From Roseisolibacter agri (GTDB taxonomy: Bacteria; Gemmatimonadota; Gemmatimonadetes; Gemmatimonadales; Gemmatimonadaceae), in contig NZ_BRXS01000005.1 of the NCBI RefSeq assembly GCF_030159095.1, positions 593,050 through 657,049 on the forward strand: a stretch of DNA of 64,000 nt. The letters are read 5' to 3'. Made by a program: the position numbers and the translations under genes. The stretch's first letter is position 1; the number at the start of each line of letters is the position of its first letter. Shown one piece after another: positions 43,815 through 56,639 of this stretch. A model generated the notes under the pieces. That model was not told the origin of the DNA. It did not search any database and worked only from the letters and a program-made list of their open reading frames with translations.

Positions 43815-46574
43815 ATGGTCTCGAACCTCTCCGACCGCCTCCGGCCGCGCACGTCCGCGGCCGTCCCCGGGGGCGCTCGCCCTGCGTCCAGACCTGCCGG
43901 ACGCGTCCGGTCGCGCGCCGCCCTGCTCCCGCTCGCCTTCGGCCTCGCCGCCGGCGGCCTGACCGCCTGTGGCGGCGGGGGCGACGGGCCGCCGCCCTCG
44001 CCCGCCACGATCGGCGCGGCCGACCCCGGCACCGCGCTCGCGGGTACCGTCGGCGCCGACCTCACGACGCCGGTCCGCGTGCGCGTCGCCGACGCGGGCG
44101 GCCGTGCCGTGAAGGGCACCACCGTGACGTGGACGCCCACCGACGGCGGGCGCGCGACGCCGGCCACCAGCGCCACCGACGCCGACGGCGTCGCGTCCAC
44201 GACGTGGACGCTGGGCTCCGCGGCGGGCGCGCAGACGCTCGCCGCGTCGACGGGCTCGTCGAGCGTGCGGACCGTGCTGACGGCCACCGCCGCGGCCGGC
44301 CGTCCGGCCACCGTGCGCGTCCAGGGCGACAGCTCGCTCGGGCTCGTCCCGGGCATCACCGTCGCGCTGAGCGCCGTCGTCGCCGACCGGTTCGGGAACC
44401 AGGTGACGGGCGCGCCGATCACCTGGCGCAGCGGCGACCCGACCGTGGTCACCGTGGACGACGCGGGGCGCCTGATCGCCCGCGCCCCCGGCACCACCGC
44501 CATCGAGGTCACCAGCGACACCGCCCGCGCCCGCCTGACCGTGCGCGTGGACGCGGTCAGCGCGATGAGCATCGCGCGCATCTCGCCCGACACGCTCGTG
44601 CCGGGCGGCACCGTCACCGTCGACGGCGCCGGCTTCGTGCAGACGGGTGCCGGCACCGAGGTGTGGGTCTCCGGCGTGAAGGCGAGCGTCCTCGAGGTCA
44701 CGCCGACGCGCATCCGCGCGACCGTGCCGGCCGTCAGTGCGCTCCCCTGCGCGCCGCCCAGCGGCGGCGCGGTCACGGTGCGGCGCAACCTCGGCACCGG
44801 CATCGTGGACTCGGTGCGGCGCGGCGCCGTGCTCCCGGTCGCGACCCGCCGCTCGCTCCGCGTGGGCGAGAGCGTCGCGGCGCTGACCGCCGACGAGGCG
44901 CGCTGCACGCAGCTCGACGGCGGTGGCCGCTACGTCGTCAGCGTCTTCAACACCGACCAGTCGGGCGACCGCCTGGTGTTCGCGCAGCTCCGCGGCACGA
45001 CCGGCGGCGTGACGGGCACGCAGCCGCTGGCCGTGCGCACGCCCAGCCGCGTCGTCGCGCCCTCGCGCACGGTCGCCGCGCCCGCGCCGAGCGCGGCCGA
45101 GCGCCGCGCGATCGAGGGGGCGCGCGAGCACGCGGGGCGCTTGGAGTGGGAGCGCGCGCTCGTGCGCCGCGCGGGGTCGCCGGTGGCGGCGCTGCGCGCG
45201 GCCCGCGCGCGTGGCGACGTCGCCGGCCCGCGCCTCCTGGGCCGCGCGCGCCGGCCGGCGGCCTCGCGCTCGCCGTCGCCGTCGGCGGCCCCGTCCGCCT
45301 CGAGCGCGGCGCTCGCCGTCGCGGCGCCGTCGCTCGGCGACACGGTGTCGATCAACGTCTACAACCTGTCGTCGCGCACCTGCGCGCGCGGCATCCCGGT
45401 GCGCGCGCGCGTCGTCTACGTCGGCACGCGCAGCGTCGTCTACGAGGACGTCGGGAACAGCCAGGCCGGCACGATGGACGCCGAGTATCGCCAGGTCGGG
45501 CAGGAGTTCGACCAGGTGATGTTCCCGATCCTCGAGCGCAACTTCGGCAACCCGCTGGCGATGGACCAGCAGCTCGACCGCGACGGCAAGATCGGGATGA
45601 TCTTCTCGAAGGTCATCAACGACAGCATGCCCAACGTCCTGGGCTTCGTCACGTCGTGCAACTTCTTCCCGAAGAGCGAGGCCGCCTTCGCGGCCAGCAA
45701 CGAGATGGAGCTGTTCTACGCCCGCGCGCCGCGGCAGGGCGAGGGCGCGGCCGCGTGGCGCTACAGCCTGCGCTCGACGACCATCCACGAGGTCAAGCAC
45801 ATCACCGCGTTCGGCGAGAAGATCGCGCGCGCGGCCGGCGGCATCCCGAACTACGAGGACTCGTGGCTCGAGGAGTCCACGGCGCGCGTGTCCGAGGAGC
45901 TGTTCGCGCGCACCTTCTCGAACGCGGCGTGGCGCGGCAACACGGGCTACAACGGCGTCGGGTGCGAGCTGACGCGCTGCGACGACCGCCCGTTCTCGAT
46001 GGCCAAGCACTGGACCACGCTGCAGTACTACTACCGCAACGTGGGCGACCTGTCGCCGTTCGCCGGGTCCAACGACTTCAACGCCACCTACTACGCGAGC
46101 GGCTGGTCGCTCGTGCGGTGGGCGGTGGACCAGTACGGCGGCACCGACGAGGCGGCGTTCCTGCGCGACCTGACGCTGGAGCCGCGGCTCTCGGGCATCG
46201 CCAACATCGCCGCGCGCACCGGCCGTCCGCCCGCGGAGATGCTCGCGGACTGGGCGCTGGCGATGTACGTGGACGACGCGCCCGGCCTCACGCCCGCCCG
46301 CGCGCAGCTCTCGATCCCGAGCTGGAACGGGCGCGAGATCCTGCGCGGCCTCAACACGTTCAACTCGCTGAGCTATCCGGGCGTCTTCCCGCTCGCGGTC
46401 CGCCCGGTGACGTACGGCGAGTTCCAGAGCCAGGACCTGCTGCTGCGCGGCTGGAGCACGGCGTTCTTCGAGCTCTCGGGCGCGCCGACGGCGCCGCAGC
46501 TGCTGGAGCTGCGCTCGCCGACCGGTGGCGCGGTGGCCCCCACCGTCCGCCTGGCGATGATCCGCGTCGAGTGA
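43815..46574 (+). CDS. Ig-domain lipoprotein with M30-like zinc peptidase domain
   Basis: A 919-residue predicted surface lipoprotein (lipobox GGLTAC, C52; the N-terminal region before the signal helix is unusually long). Two bacterial Ig-like domains (about 60-145 and 150-245, for example TWTPTDGGRATPATSATDADGVA and the BIG2-type ITWRSGDPTVVTVDDAGRLIARAPGTTAIEV) precede an IPT/TIG-like domain (ISPDTLVPGGTVTVDGAGF). A linker and a C-terminal gluzincin domain follow with HEVKH (658-662) and WLEES (684-688) as third-ligand motif, the arrangement of M30 (hyicolysin-type) peptidases. It probably acts on extracellular proteins. It is monocistronic. Confidence 0.85.
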   Translation: MVSNLSDRLRPRTSAAVPGGARPASRPAGRVRSRAALLPLAFGLAAGGLTACGGGGDGPPPSPATIGAADPGTALAGTVGADLTTPVRVRVADAGGRAVKGTTVTWTPTDGGRATPATSATDADGVASTTWTLGSAAGAQTLAASTGSSSVRTVLTATAAAGRPATVRVQGDSSLGLVPGITVALSAVVADRFGNQVTGAPITWRSGDPTVVTVDDAGRLIARAPGTTAIEVTSDTARARLTVRVDAVSAMSIARISPDTLVPGGTVTVDGAGFVQTGAGTEVWVSGVKASVLEVTPTRIRATVPAVSALPCAPPSGGAVTVRRNLGTGIVDSVRRGAVLPVATRRSLRVGESVAALTADEARCTQLDGGGRYVVSVFNTDQSGDRLVFAQLRGTTGGVTGTQPLAVRTPSRVVAPSRTVAAPAPSAAERRAIEGAREHAGRLEWERALVRRAGSPVAALRAARARGDVAGPRLLGRARRPAASRSPSPSAAPSASSAALAVAAPSLGDTVSINVYNLSSRTCARGIPVRARVVYVGTRSVVYEDVGNSQAGTMDAEYRQVGQEFDQVMFPILERNFGNPLAMDQQLDRDGKIGMIFSKVINDSMPNVLGFVTSCNFFPKSEAAFAASNEMELFYARAPRQGEGAAAWRYSLRSTTIHEVKHITAFGEKIARAAGGIPNYEDSWLEESTARVSEELFARTFSNAAWRGNTGYNGVGCELTRCDDRPFSMAKHWTTLQYYYRNVGDLSPFAGSNDFNATYYASGWSLVRWAVDQYGGTDEAAFLRDLTLEPRLSGIANIAARTGRPPAEMLADWALAMYVDDAPGLTPARAQLSIPSWNGREILRGLNTFNSLSYPGVFPLAVRPVTYGEFQSQDLLLRGWSTAFFELSGAPTAPQLLELRSPTGGAVAPTVRLAMIRVE

Positions 46575-46661
46575 CTGGCGGCGGGCTGCTTCGTCGAGTG
46601 GGCGAGTCCGCCCAGCGCGCTGCTCCCGCGCCGGTCTCACCCCAGCACCGCTGATCCCGAC

Positions 46662-47381
46662 ATGCGCGCCGATCCGAACGAGCGGCTCTTCGACGATTAC
46701 GCCGCGAGCTACGCCGATGTGGTGAACGCGTCGATCACCAGCTCCGGCGAGACCGTCGACTTCTTCGCGCAGCTGAAGGCGGATCTCGTGGCGGAGTACT
46801 GCCGGCGCGAGCTCGGAGGCGTGCCGGCGCGCGTGCTCGACTTCGGATGCGGCACCGGACTGTCCACCCGCACGCTGACCACCGCGCTTCCTGGCGCGCA
46901 GGTCACCGGCGTCGACGTCTCGGGCGAGAGCATCGACCGGGCGCGGGAGCTCGACGCCTCGGGACGCGCGGCGTACGTGCACTCACCTGGGGCGACGCTC
47001 CCGTTCGCGCCCGCGTCGTTCGACGTTGCCTTCGCCGCCTGCGTCTTCCACCACATCGATCGGTCGGAGCACGTCGCGTGTCTGCGCGAGATTCGGCGGA
47101 TGCTGTCGGCCGACGGCGTGCTGTTCATCTTCGAGCACAACCCGCGCAATCCGCTCACGGTGCGGGCCGTGCGGGCGTGTCCGTTCGACGAGGGCGTGAT
47201 CCTCCTCGACCCGGGCTACACGCGCAAGGCGCTCCGCTCCGCCGGCTTCGAGACCGACGCGCCGTACTACTACTTCTTCTTCCCGAACGCGCTGCGCACG
47301 CTTCGCGTCGCGGAGCCGCTGTTGCGCCGGGTTCCCCTCGGTGCGCAGTACTTCGTCGCGGCACGGCGCACGGCCGACTGA
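46662..47381 (+). CDS. Class I SAM-dependent methyltransferase
   Basis: A 239-residue methyltransferase with the Rossmann SAM motif VLDFGCGTGLSTRTL (about 58-72), VTGVDVSGESIDRA (motif II) and FAACVFHHID / LREIRRMLSADGVLFIFEHNP (post-I and motif III). The overall pattern resembles UbiE/Methyltransf_11 proteins found in glycan and lipid gene clusters. The substrate is unknown. It is convergent with the GtrB-like gene (34 bases between stops) and lies in the surface-polysaccharide region. Confidence 0.88.
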   Translation: MRADPNERLFDDYAASYADVVNASITSSGETVDFFAQLKADLVAEYCRRELGGVPARVLDFGCGTGLSTRTLTTALPGAQVTGVDVSGESIDRARELDASGRAAYVHSPGATLPFAPASFDVAFAACVFHHIDRSEHVACLREIRRMLSADGVLFIFEHNPRNPLTVRAVRACPFDEGVILLDPGYTRKALRSAGFETDAPYYYFFFPNALRTLRVAEPLLRRVPLGAQYFVAARRTAD

Positions 47382-47415
47382 TCGGGGGGGCATGGCGCGT
47401 CGTCGCGCGATGGTC

Positions 47416-48474
47416 TCACGGCACCTGATTGAGCTGGTGCGCGCGCTCGCGCCCATCGGGACGGATGGTCCGTGGCGTGTAGGGAGGGCGTGGCGCACGC
47501 GCCGGTTCGGGCAGCGCGCGGCCCTGGCGCGGCGTCGGGACGTCGCTCTCGAAGCCGAGGCGAGAGCGCAGCAAGTAGAGCGGACGGCGCTTCGCCTCGG
47601 CGTAGATGCGACCCACGTACTCGCCGACGACGCCGAGGGCGAGCAGTTGGATGCCGCCGAAAAAGGTGACCGCGACGAACAGCGCCGCCCAGCCGGGCAC
47701 CCAGCGGTCCGTGAGCAGACGCGTGGCGATCGCGAAGATCACCCCGAGCAGCGCGATCCCGGCGGAGAGAATCCCCACCCATGAGGCGAGGCGCAGGGGG
47801 ACGAGCGAGAACGACGTCAGCCCGTCCACCGCGAGGCGGAGCATCTTGACCAGCGGGTACTTGGTCTCGCCGGCGAAGCGCGGTGCGCGTGTGTAGGGGA
47901 CCGCCACCTGCTTGAAGCCGACCCAGCTCACCATGCCGCGGATGAATCGCGCGCGCTCCGGCATGGAGATGAGGGCGTCGACGACGGCACGGTCCATCAG
48001 TCGGAAGTCGCCCACGTCGAGCGGGATCTCGGTGTCGCTGAAACGGTTCAGCGCCCGATAGAAGATCTTGGCCGTCGCGCGCTTGAACGCGGTCTCCCCG
48101 AGCCGGTCGACGCGCACGCCGTAGGCGACGTCGAAGCCCTCGCGCCAGCGCTGAACCATCTCCAGGACCACCTCGGGCGGGTCCTGCAGATCCGCATCGA
48201 TCAGCACGACGGCGTCGCCGCTCGCGTGCTCGATGCCCGCGCTGATGGCGATCTGGTGTCCGAAGTTCCGTGAGAGCAGGAGCACCCGGACCTGCGGATC
48301 GGTCGCTTGCAGAGCGCCCAGGATCGTCGCCGTCTCGTCGCGGCTGCCGTCGTCGACGTAGAGCAGCTCGTAGTCGTCGATGCCACCCTGACGCAGCACG
48401 GCCACGAGCCGCCGGTGCGTCTCCGCGATGACCTTCTCTTCGTTGTAACAGGGAACGACGATCGACAGATGCAT
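47416..48474 (-). CDS. Polyprenyl-phosphate glycosyltransferase (GtrB/DPM-like)
   Basis: A 352-residue family 2 glycosyltransferase: LSIVVPCYNEEKVIAETHRRL, VDDGSRDET, VVLIDADLQDPPE (the D-x-D block), GDFRLMDRAVVDAL and RAPRFAGETKYPLVKMLRLA. Two C-terminal membrane helices follow (about 232-257 and 268-295), as in GtrB-type enzymes that load glucose onto undecaprenyl phosphate. The ATG at 48474 starts exactly at the catalytic domain. It probably supplies a lipid-linked sugar for surface-glycan decoration; the adjacent GT39-like membrane protein could be the transferase using it. Confidence 0.9.
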   Translation of the reverse strand: MHLSIVVPCYNEEKVIAETHRRLVAVLRQGGIDDYELLYVDDGSRDETATILGALQATDPQVRVLLLSRNFGHQIAISAGIEHASGDAVVLIDADLQDPPEVVLEMVQRWREGFDVAYGVRVDRLGETAFKRATAKIFYRALNRFSDTEIPLDVGDFRLMDRAVVDALISMPERARFIRGMVSWVGFKQVAVPYTRAPRFAGETKYPLVKMLRLAVDGLTSFSLVPLRLASWVGILSAGIALLGVIFAIATRLLTDRWVPGWAALFVAVTFFGGIQLLALGVVGEYVGRIYAEAKRRPLYLLRSRLGFESDVPTPRQGRALPEPARAPRPPYTPRTIRPDGRERAHQLNQVP

Positions 48475-48906
48475 GTCACCGCTCGGATGGGATTGGGGGC
48501 GCCATTGGCGGACGGCAGGCGCTCCACGTCCGGCACCCGTACGACGCGCCACCTGCCCGCCCCGGGCGCACCAGCCTCGCTCGCATCAGCTTAACGATTT
48601 GGACCGAACCGGCTAGGTCGCGGCCGTCTCGGTCCTCGCGGCCGCCGCGCCGCTCGGTGCCCGCCACGCCGGCGGCATCCTCGCGCCGCGGCTCCCGATC
48701 CGCGAGGCGGGCCGGCCGACCCGCGGCAGCGCGGGTCCCCGCGCGACTGATCGCGGTGGCGCGGTGCGAGCTCCCGTCTGCCCCGCGAACACCGGTCGTG
48801 TTATCAGTCCCAGGTCGCAGTGGACGCGTCCATCGGTCCCGGGCCCACCGCTGCGGCGGTAGCGCCATCGTCGGTCGTTCGTTCCCCGATCTCGAGCCGC
48901 CGCACC
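48475..48906. other. Divergent intergenic region
   Basis: 432 bases between the GtrB-like gene (-) and the multi-span glycosyltransferase gene (+). It contains an AT-richer patch (CAGCTTAACGATTTGG, 48588-48603) suited to a promoter for the minus-strand gene, and CGTGTTATCAG (48797-48807) for the plus-strand one. Neither has a convincing -35/-10 pair. No coding sequence is supported. Confidence 0.35.
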
Positions 48907-50547
48907 ATGTCGTCCTCGCCTCCCCGGTTCGCGCGCGCGTCGCTGCTGCAGGGCGTCGTGGTGCTCGGCGTCCTCCTCCTCGTCGTCGCATGGGCGGGAG
49001 CGACGTTGCAGTTCCCGTTCGGCATCGACAACGGCATCCATGCCTACCAGGGGTGGGTGTTGCGCGCCGGAGGGCGTCCGTACGTGGACGTCTTCGACAG
49101 TCGTGGGCCGTTCGTGATGTACGGCTATGGCCTGGCGCAGGCGCTGTTCGGGCAGAACACGTGGGGCGTGCGGCTGCTCGATCTCGCCGTGCTCGCCCTC
49201 GGCGTCGTTCCACTCGCCCGAGCCGTCGCCGCACTCGAAGGGCGGATCGCCGGCGTGTTCTGTGGCGTGCTCGCCGCGCTGTGGTGGGCGTCCTCGTCAC
49301 CGGGCAGCCTGGCACAGCCCGACGGTTGGGCGGGAATGCTCTTCGCCGGCGCGTTGGCGCCGCTGCTCCGACGCCGAACCGCGGGTGACCCCCCGATGCG
49401 CCGCTGGCTCGCGCTCGCCGGTGGCGTGATCGGCCTCTGCACGTTCTCCAAGCCGTTCTACGCCGCGCTGATCGTGCCGGTGCTCGTCGCCATCGGCAGC
49501 GATCGGGCACGCGACCACAAGGCGCGACTCTCCGACCTGATGGCGGTGGCGCTCGCGGGTCTCGGCGTCGGGGTGGCGGTCCTCGGGGTGATGTGGTTGG
49601 CTGGGGTGCTGCGGGCGTTCGTGGAGGCGTACCTCGTGTTCAACGTGAAGGTGTATGCCGGGGAGGCGCAGGCGGGCTGGGGACCGCGCGTCGGCAGCCT
49701 GCTCCGATACGTCGGCTCCGATCCCACCATCGGCTACGGCATCGTGCTGGCGGGCGCTGGTGCGTGGATCGGCAGCCGTGATCCACACGCCGACGTGCGC
49801 CGCGCCACGCATGTCGGCATCGCGTGGACGCTCTGCACGATCGGCTTCGTGCTCCTCCAGGGACGGTTCTGGCGCCAGCACTGGCTGCCGACCATTCCGC
49901 CGCTCGCCCTGCTCACGACGCTCGGCGTCTCCGGACTGCGCCGCCGACTCGCGGTCGGGGAGCGGGCGCGCGCTGGGGCGGGGGGCATCGCCGCACTGCT
50001 TCCGCTGGTCCTTGCGCTGGCCCTCCTCGTCGTGGCCGCGCGCACGCCGGCCATCTACACCCTCCGGGGCGCGCGCGCGCTGCGGGATGGCGCGACACGC
50101 GAGGCCCTGTGGGACTATCACACGGGCTACCGTCAGGGCTCGGCGAGCTCCTTCCGTGCGGAGCACGAAGCGGCCCGGTACATCGCCGCCCGGACCAGCG
50201 CGCAGGACGGCGTGCTCGTCTGGGGCTACGCCGCGTCGGTGCCGTATCTCGCCCAGCGGCGGATCCCGGGACGCTTCATCTACCCCTACCCGCTGCTCGC
50301 CGGGGCCGGCACCTCATTGCAGCCGCGCTTCCGTGCCGAGTTCCTGCACGCGCTCGGGCAACGTCCCCCGTGCTACGTGGTGTTCGACGTCGGCGATCCA
50401 GTCGTGCGCGCCGTCGCCGTGCCGCAGTTCCCGACGTTCGATGCGTGGCTGCGCGCCAACTACCGGGAGGAGGTGCGCATCGAGCGCTTCGCCCTGCTCC
50501 GCGCCGCGACCGCCGGTTGTCACGTGCTCCAGCACCCCGCGAGCTGA
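48907..50547 (+). CDS. GT39-like multi-span membrane glycosyltransferase
   Basis: A 546-residue inner-membrane protein with about ten helices and a C-terminal periplasmic domain, arranged like ArnT/PMT-type (GT39/GT83, GT-C fold) transferases. The first periplasmic loop has FPFGIDNGIHAYQGWVLRAGG and YVDVFDSRGPFVM, where acidic residues usually catalyse transfer. It should move sugars from polyprenyl-phosphate donors to a periplasmic acceptor. An in-frame GTG 29 codons upstream exists, but the ATG at 48907 is closer to the first helix. It is divergent from the GtrB-like gene, a likely donor-synthesis partner. Confidence 0.82.
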   Translation: MSSSPPRFARASLLQGVVVLGVLLLVVAWAGATLQFPFGIDNGIHAYQGWVLRAGGRPYVDVFDSRGPFVMYGYGLAQALFGQNTWGVRLLDLAVLALGVVPLARAVAALEGRIAGVFCGVLAALWWASSSPGSLAQPDGWAGMLFAGALAPLLRRRTAGDPPMRRWLALAGGVIGLCTFSKPFYAALIVPVLVAIGSDRARDHKARLSDLMAVALAGLGVGVAVLGVMWLAGVLRAFVEAYLVFNVKVYAGEAQAGWGPRVGSLLRYVGSDPTIGYGIVLAGAGAWIGSRDPHADVRRATHVGIAWTLCTIGFVLLQGRFWRQHWLPTIPPLALLTTLGVSGLRRRLAVGERARAGAGGIAALLPLVLALALLVVAARTPAIYTLRGARALRDGATREALWDYHTGYRQGSASSFRAEHEAARYIAARTSAQDGVLVWGYAASVPYLAQRRIPGRFIYPYPLLAGAGTSLQPRFRAEFLHALGQRPPCYVVFDVGDPVVRAVAVPQFPTFDAWLRANYREEVRIERFALLRAATAGCHVLQHPAS

Positions 50548-50610
50548 CCTGCGCGCGACCGGGGCGATCGACCGCGGCTGACGGTCAGGCCGCCGCGTTG
50601 ATCTCCGCAT

Positions 50611-50630
50611 CGGCGACCGCGTGGTCGCCG
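50611..50630. terminator. Short hairpin between convergent genes
   Basis: CGGCGACC (50611-50618), loop GCGT, GGTCGCCG (50623-50630): an 8-bp stem in the 219-base gap between the GT39-like gene and the end of the methyltransferase/MTHFR gene. Nothing else is recognised in that gap. Confidence 0.4.
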
Positions 50631-50766
50631 TGCGCGTGACGCCCAGTCGGTGCGTGCGCGGCACGCGGGCCACGTGGGTGCAGCCCTCGGCCGGGCATGG
50701 GCGAGGGACACGGCATGGCGAGCGGACGGGCCGGAAGAGAGGGCGGCGCGGGGGACGCGCGCCGCT

Positions 50767-52722
50767 TCACCGAGGCGCCGCGACCGTCTCCGGACGATGA
50801 AGCGGCGCCGGTGCCACCCGGGCATCGGCGAACACCTCCAGCGCGAGCTCCACGCGCCCGAACGGCGCCGAGACCTGCACGCCCTGCACCTCGCCGCGCA
50901 CCAGCTCGAGCATCTCGCGCGCGATCGCGATCCCCTCGGCCACCGCGTGCTCCTTGGAGCGCGCGTTCGCCGTGCGCATGCGCGTCAGCACCGACTCGGG
51001 CACCGTCACGCCGGGCACCTCGTTGGCCAGGAACTCCGCGTTGCGCGCCGACACCAGCGGCCAGATGCCCGCGATGACGGGGATGCGCACGTCGTCGATG
51101 GTGCGCAGGAACCTCTCCAGCTGCGCCGGATCGAACACGGGCTGCGTGATCGCGTACTCGGCGCCCGCCTCCACCTTGTAGGCGAAGCGCTGCCGCTCGT
51201 GCGCGGGGTCGATGGCCGCCGGGTTCACGCCCACGCCCACCACGAAGCGTGTCGGCGCGCCGAGCGCGTTGCCGCCGGGATCGAGCCCGCGGTTGAGCCC
51301 CGACACGAGGTTCGTGAGCCCGATCGCGTCGATGTCGAAGACCGCGGTCGCGTCGGGGTAGGGCCCCATCTTCGGCGGGTCGCCGGTGATGAGCAGCAGG
51401 TTGTGCAGCCCCAGCCCCGCGGCGCCCAGCAGGTCGCTCAGCATGCCGAGCAGGTTGCGGTCGCGGCAGGCGTAGTGCGTCACGCTCTCGATGCCGACGC
51501 GCTGCTCGATGAGCAGCGACGTCGCGATCGCGCCCATGCGGCTCTGCGCGCGCGGCCCGTCGGGGACGTTGATCGCGTCCACGCCGGCGGCGTGCAGCGT
51601 CCCCGCGTCGGCCAGCAGCTTGGCCGTGTCGATGCCGCGTGGCGGCACGATCTCCACCGTCGTCACGAACTCCCCGCGGGCCAGCTTCGCGCCCAGGCGC
51701 GAGCGCTCCGCCAGCGGCACGGGCGTCACGCCCGTCGGGCGCGCGGCCTCCACGGCGCGGAGCTCGGCCGTCGACGCGGGGGCGGCGGACCGGCGGCCCT
51801 GCGCGGCGATCGCGCGCTCGACGCGCAGCGCCTGCGACATCGCGCGGATGTGGTCGGGCGTCGTGCCGCAGCAACCGCCGACGATCTTCGCGCCGCCCTG
51901 CACGAGGTGCCGCGCGTACGTCGCGAAGTACTCGGCGCTCGCCATGTAGATGCGGCGCCCGCCCACCTCGCGCGGCATGCCGGCGTTCGGCATCGCGGCC
52001 AGCTTGCGGTGCGTGACCGCGGCCATCTGCTCGATCGCCTCGAGGATCGTCTGCGGGCCCACCGAGCAGTTCAGGCCGATCACGTCCGCGCCCCACGCGT
52101 CCAGCGCGCGGGCGACGTCGGCCGGCGCGGCGCCGAAGGGCGTGCGCAGGTCCTCGCCGACGGTCGTCATCGCCACCACCGGCACCGCCGGATCCACCTC
52201 GCGGGCCGCGCGCAGCGCCTGCTCCAGCTCCAGCAGGTCGCCGAAGGTCTCGAGCACGAACAGGTCCGCGCCCCCCTCGCGCAACGCCGCCATCTGCTCG
52301 GCGAACATGCCGCGGGCCTCGTCGCGCGACGTGGGGCCGTACGGCTCGATGCGGAGGCCGAGCGGCCCCACGGCGCCGGCCACGAGCACCGGGTGGCGCC
52401 CGCCGGGCGCGTCGGCCGCGGCCTCGCGGGCCAGCTCCGCCGCCTTCCGGTTGATCGCGGCGACCGAGCCCTCCAGGCCGTAGGTCGCCAGCTTCGCCCG
52501 GTTGGCGCCGAAGGTGTTGGTCTCCAGCACCTCGGCCCCCGCGGCCACGTAGGCGCGGTGGACGTCGCGGACGAGCTCGGGCGCGCGGAGCGCCAGCTCG
52601 TCGTAGCACTGGTTGATGAAGACGCCCCGGGTGTAGAGCATGGTCCCCATGGCGCCGTCCACGAGGACGACTTCGCTGGGATCGAGGAAGCGCTCGAGGG
52701 CGGCGGCGCGGGCGTCGGACAC
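50767..52722 (-). CDS. Bifunctional homocysteine S-methyltransferase / methylenetetrahydrofolate reductase
   Basis: A 651-residue fusion like Bacillus YitJ. Residues about 1-300 form a zinc homocysteine methyltransferase barrel ([14 protein letters not shown]; the zinc cysteines lie in GLNCSVG and GGCCGTTP). Residues about 345-640 form a MetF-type flavin domain ([17 protein letters not shown], then [12 protein letters not shown], and [13 protein letters not shown]) that makes methyltetrahydrofolate. The start is a GTG (52722). It is divergent from metH, 151 bases away, so methyl-folate production and its use for methionine synthesis can share regulation. The homocysteine domain may provide a B12-independent route, which is inference. 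Confidence 0.93.
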   Translation of the reverse strand: MSDARAAALERFLDPSEVVLVDGAMGTMLYTRGVFINQCYDELALRAPELVRDVHRAYVAAGAEVLETNTFGANRAKLATYGLEGSVAAINRKAAELAREAAADAPGGRHPVLVAGAVGPLGLRIEPYGPTSRDEARGMFAEQMAALREGGADLFVLETFGDLLELEQALRAAREVDPAVPVVAMTTVGEDLRTPFGAAPADVARALDAWGADVIGLNCSVGPQTILEAIEQMAAVTHRKLAAMPNAGMPREVGGRRIYMASAEYFATYARHLVQGGAKIVGGCCGTTPDHIRAMSQALRVERAIAAQGRRSAAPASTAELRAVEAARPTGVTPVPLAERSRLGAKLARGEFVTTVEIVPPRGIDTAKLLADAGTLHAAGVDAINVPDGPRAQSRMGAIATSLLIEQRVGIESVTHYACRDRNLLGMLSDLLGAAGLGLHNLLLITGDPPKMGPYPDATAVFDIDAIGLTNLVSGLNRGLDPGGNALGAPTRFVVGVGVNPAAIDPAHERQRFAYKVEAGAEYAITQPVFDPAQLERFLRTIDDVRIPVIAGIWPLVSARNAEFLANEVPGVTVPESVLTRMRTANARSKEHAVAEGIAIAREMLELVRGEVQGVQVSAPFGRVELALEVFADARVAPAPLHRPETVAAPR

Positions 52723-52757
52723 GGGGGATGGCGCAGGAGAACGGTCGGGCGGCGCGG

Positions 52758-52784
52758 AGCGGCCGGCTGGCCTGGACGGCCGCT
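52758..52784 (-). promoter_or_regulatory. Leader hairpin of the methyltransferase/MTHFR gene
   Basis: AGCGGCCG (52758-52765) and CGGCCGCT (52777-52784) form an 8-bp stem, directly next to the AT-rich TATTATCTTAT tract. It would be at the 5' end of the minus-strand transcript. Confidence 0.35.
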
Positions 52785-52792
52785 ATTATCTT

Positions 52793-52806
52793 ATCATCCG
52801 GATGAT
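52793..52806. promoter_or_regulatory. Palindromic operator candidate between divergent methionine genes
   Basis: ATCATCCGGATGAT is a perfect 14-base palindrome in the only AT-rich stretch (52784-52806) of the divergent spacer. That stretch also carries -10-like hexamers on both strands (TATTAT, plus; GATAAT, minus). It is well placed to control both genes. The regulator is unknown. Confidence 0.45.
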
Positions 52807-52807
52807 C

Positions 52808-52836
52808 GGATGGAAAAGCCCGCCGGGCCTCCATCC
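52808..52836 (+). promoter_or_regulatory. metH leader stem-loop
   Basis: GGATGG (52808-52813) pairs with CCATCC (52831-52836), enclosing GCCCG (52818-52822) and CGGGC (52824-52828). It ends 37 bases before the GTG start of metH. It does not match a riboswitch class I know. Confidence 0.35.
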
Positions 52837-52873
52837 CTCCCCCCACGCTCGTCTGACCCTCGCCCGACCCGCC

Positions 52874-56611
<3,738 letters not shown>

Positions 56612-56639
56612 CGGATCGGGGCGCCGCGGCGGCCCGGGC

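Noticed and set aside
42897..46982. 1361-codon minus-strand frame over the metalloprotease lipoprotein gene
   Set aside because: Low-complexity antisense shadow; the plus-strand gene has a lipobox, Ig domains and HExxH.
52784..52840. CTTATC followed by structured leader before metH, reminiscent of a SAM-I riboswitch
   Set aside because: Only the hexamer matches. The SAM-I core (GGAGGGA, GAAGCC, CAACC) is absent and the region is too short.
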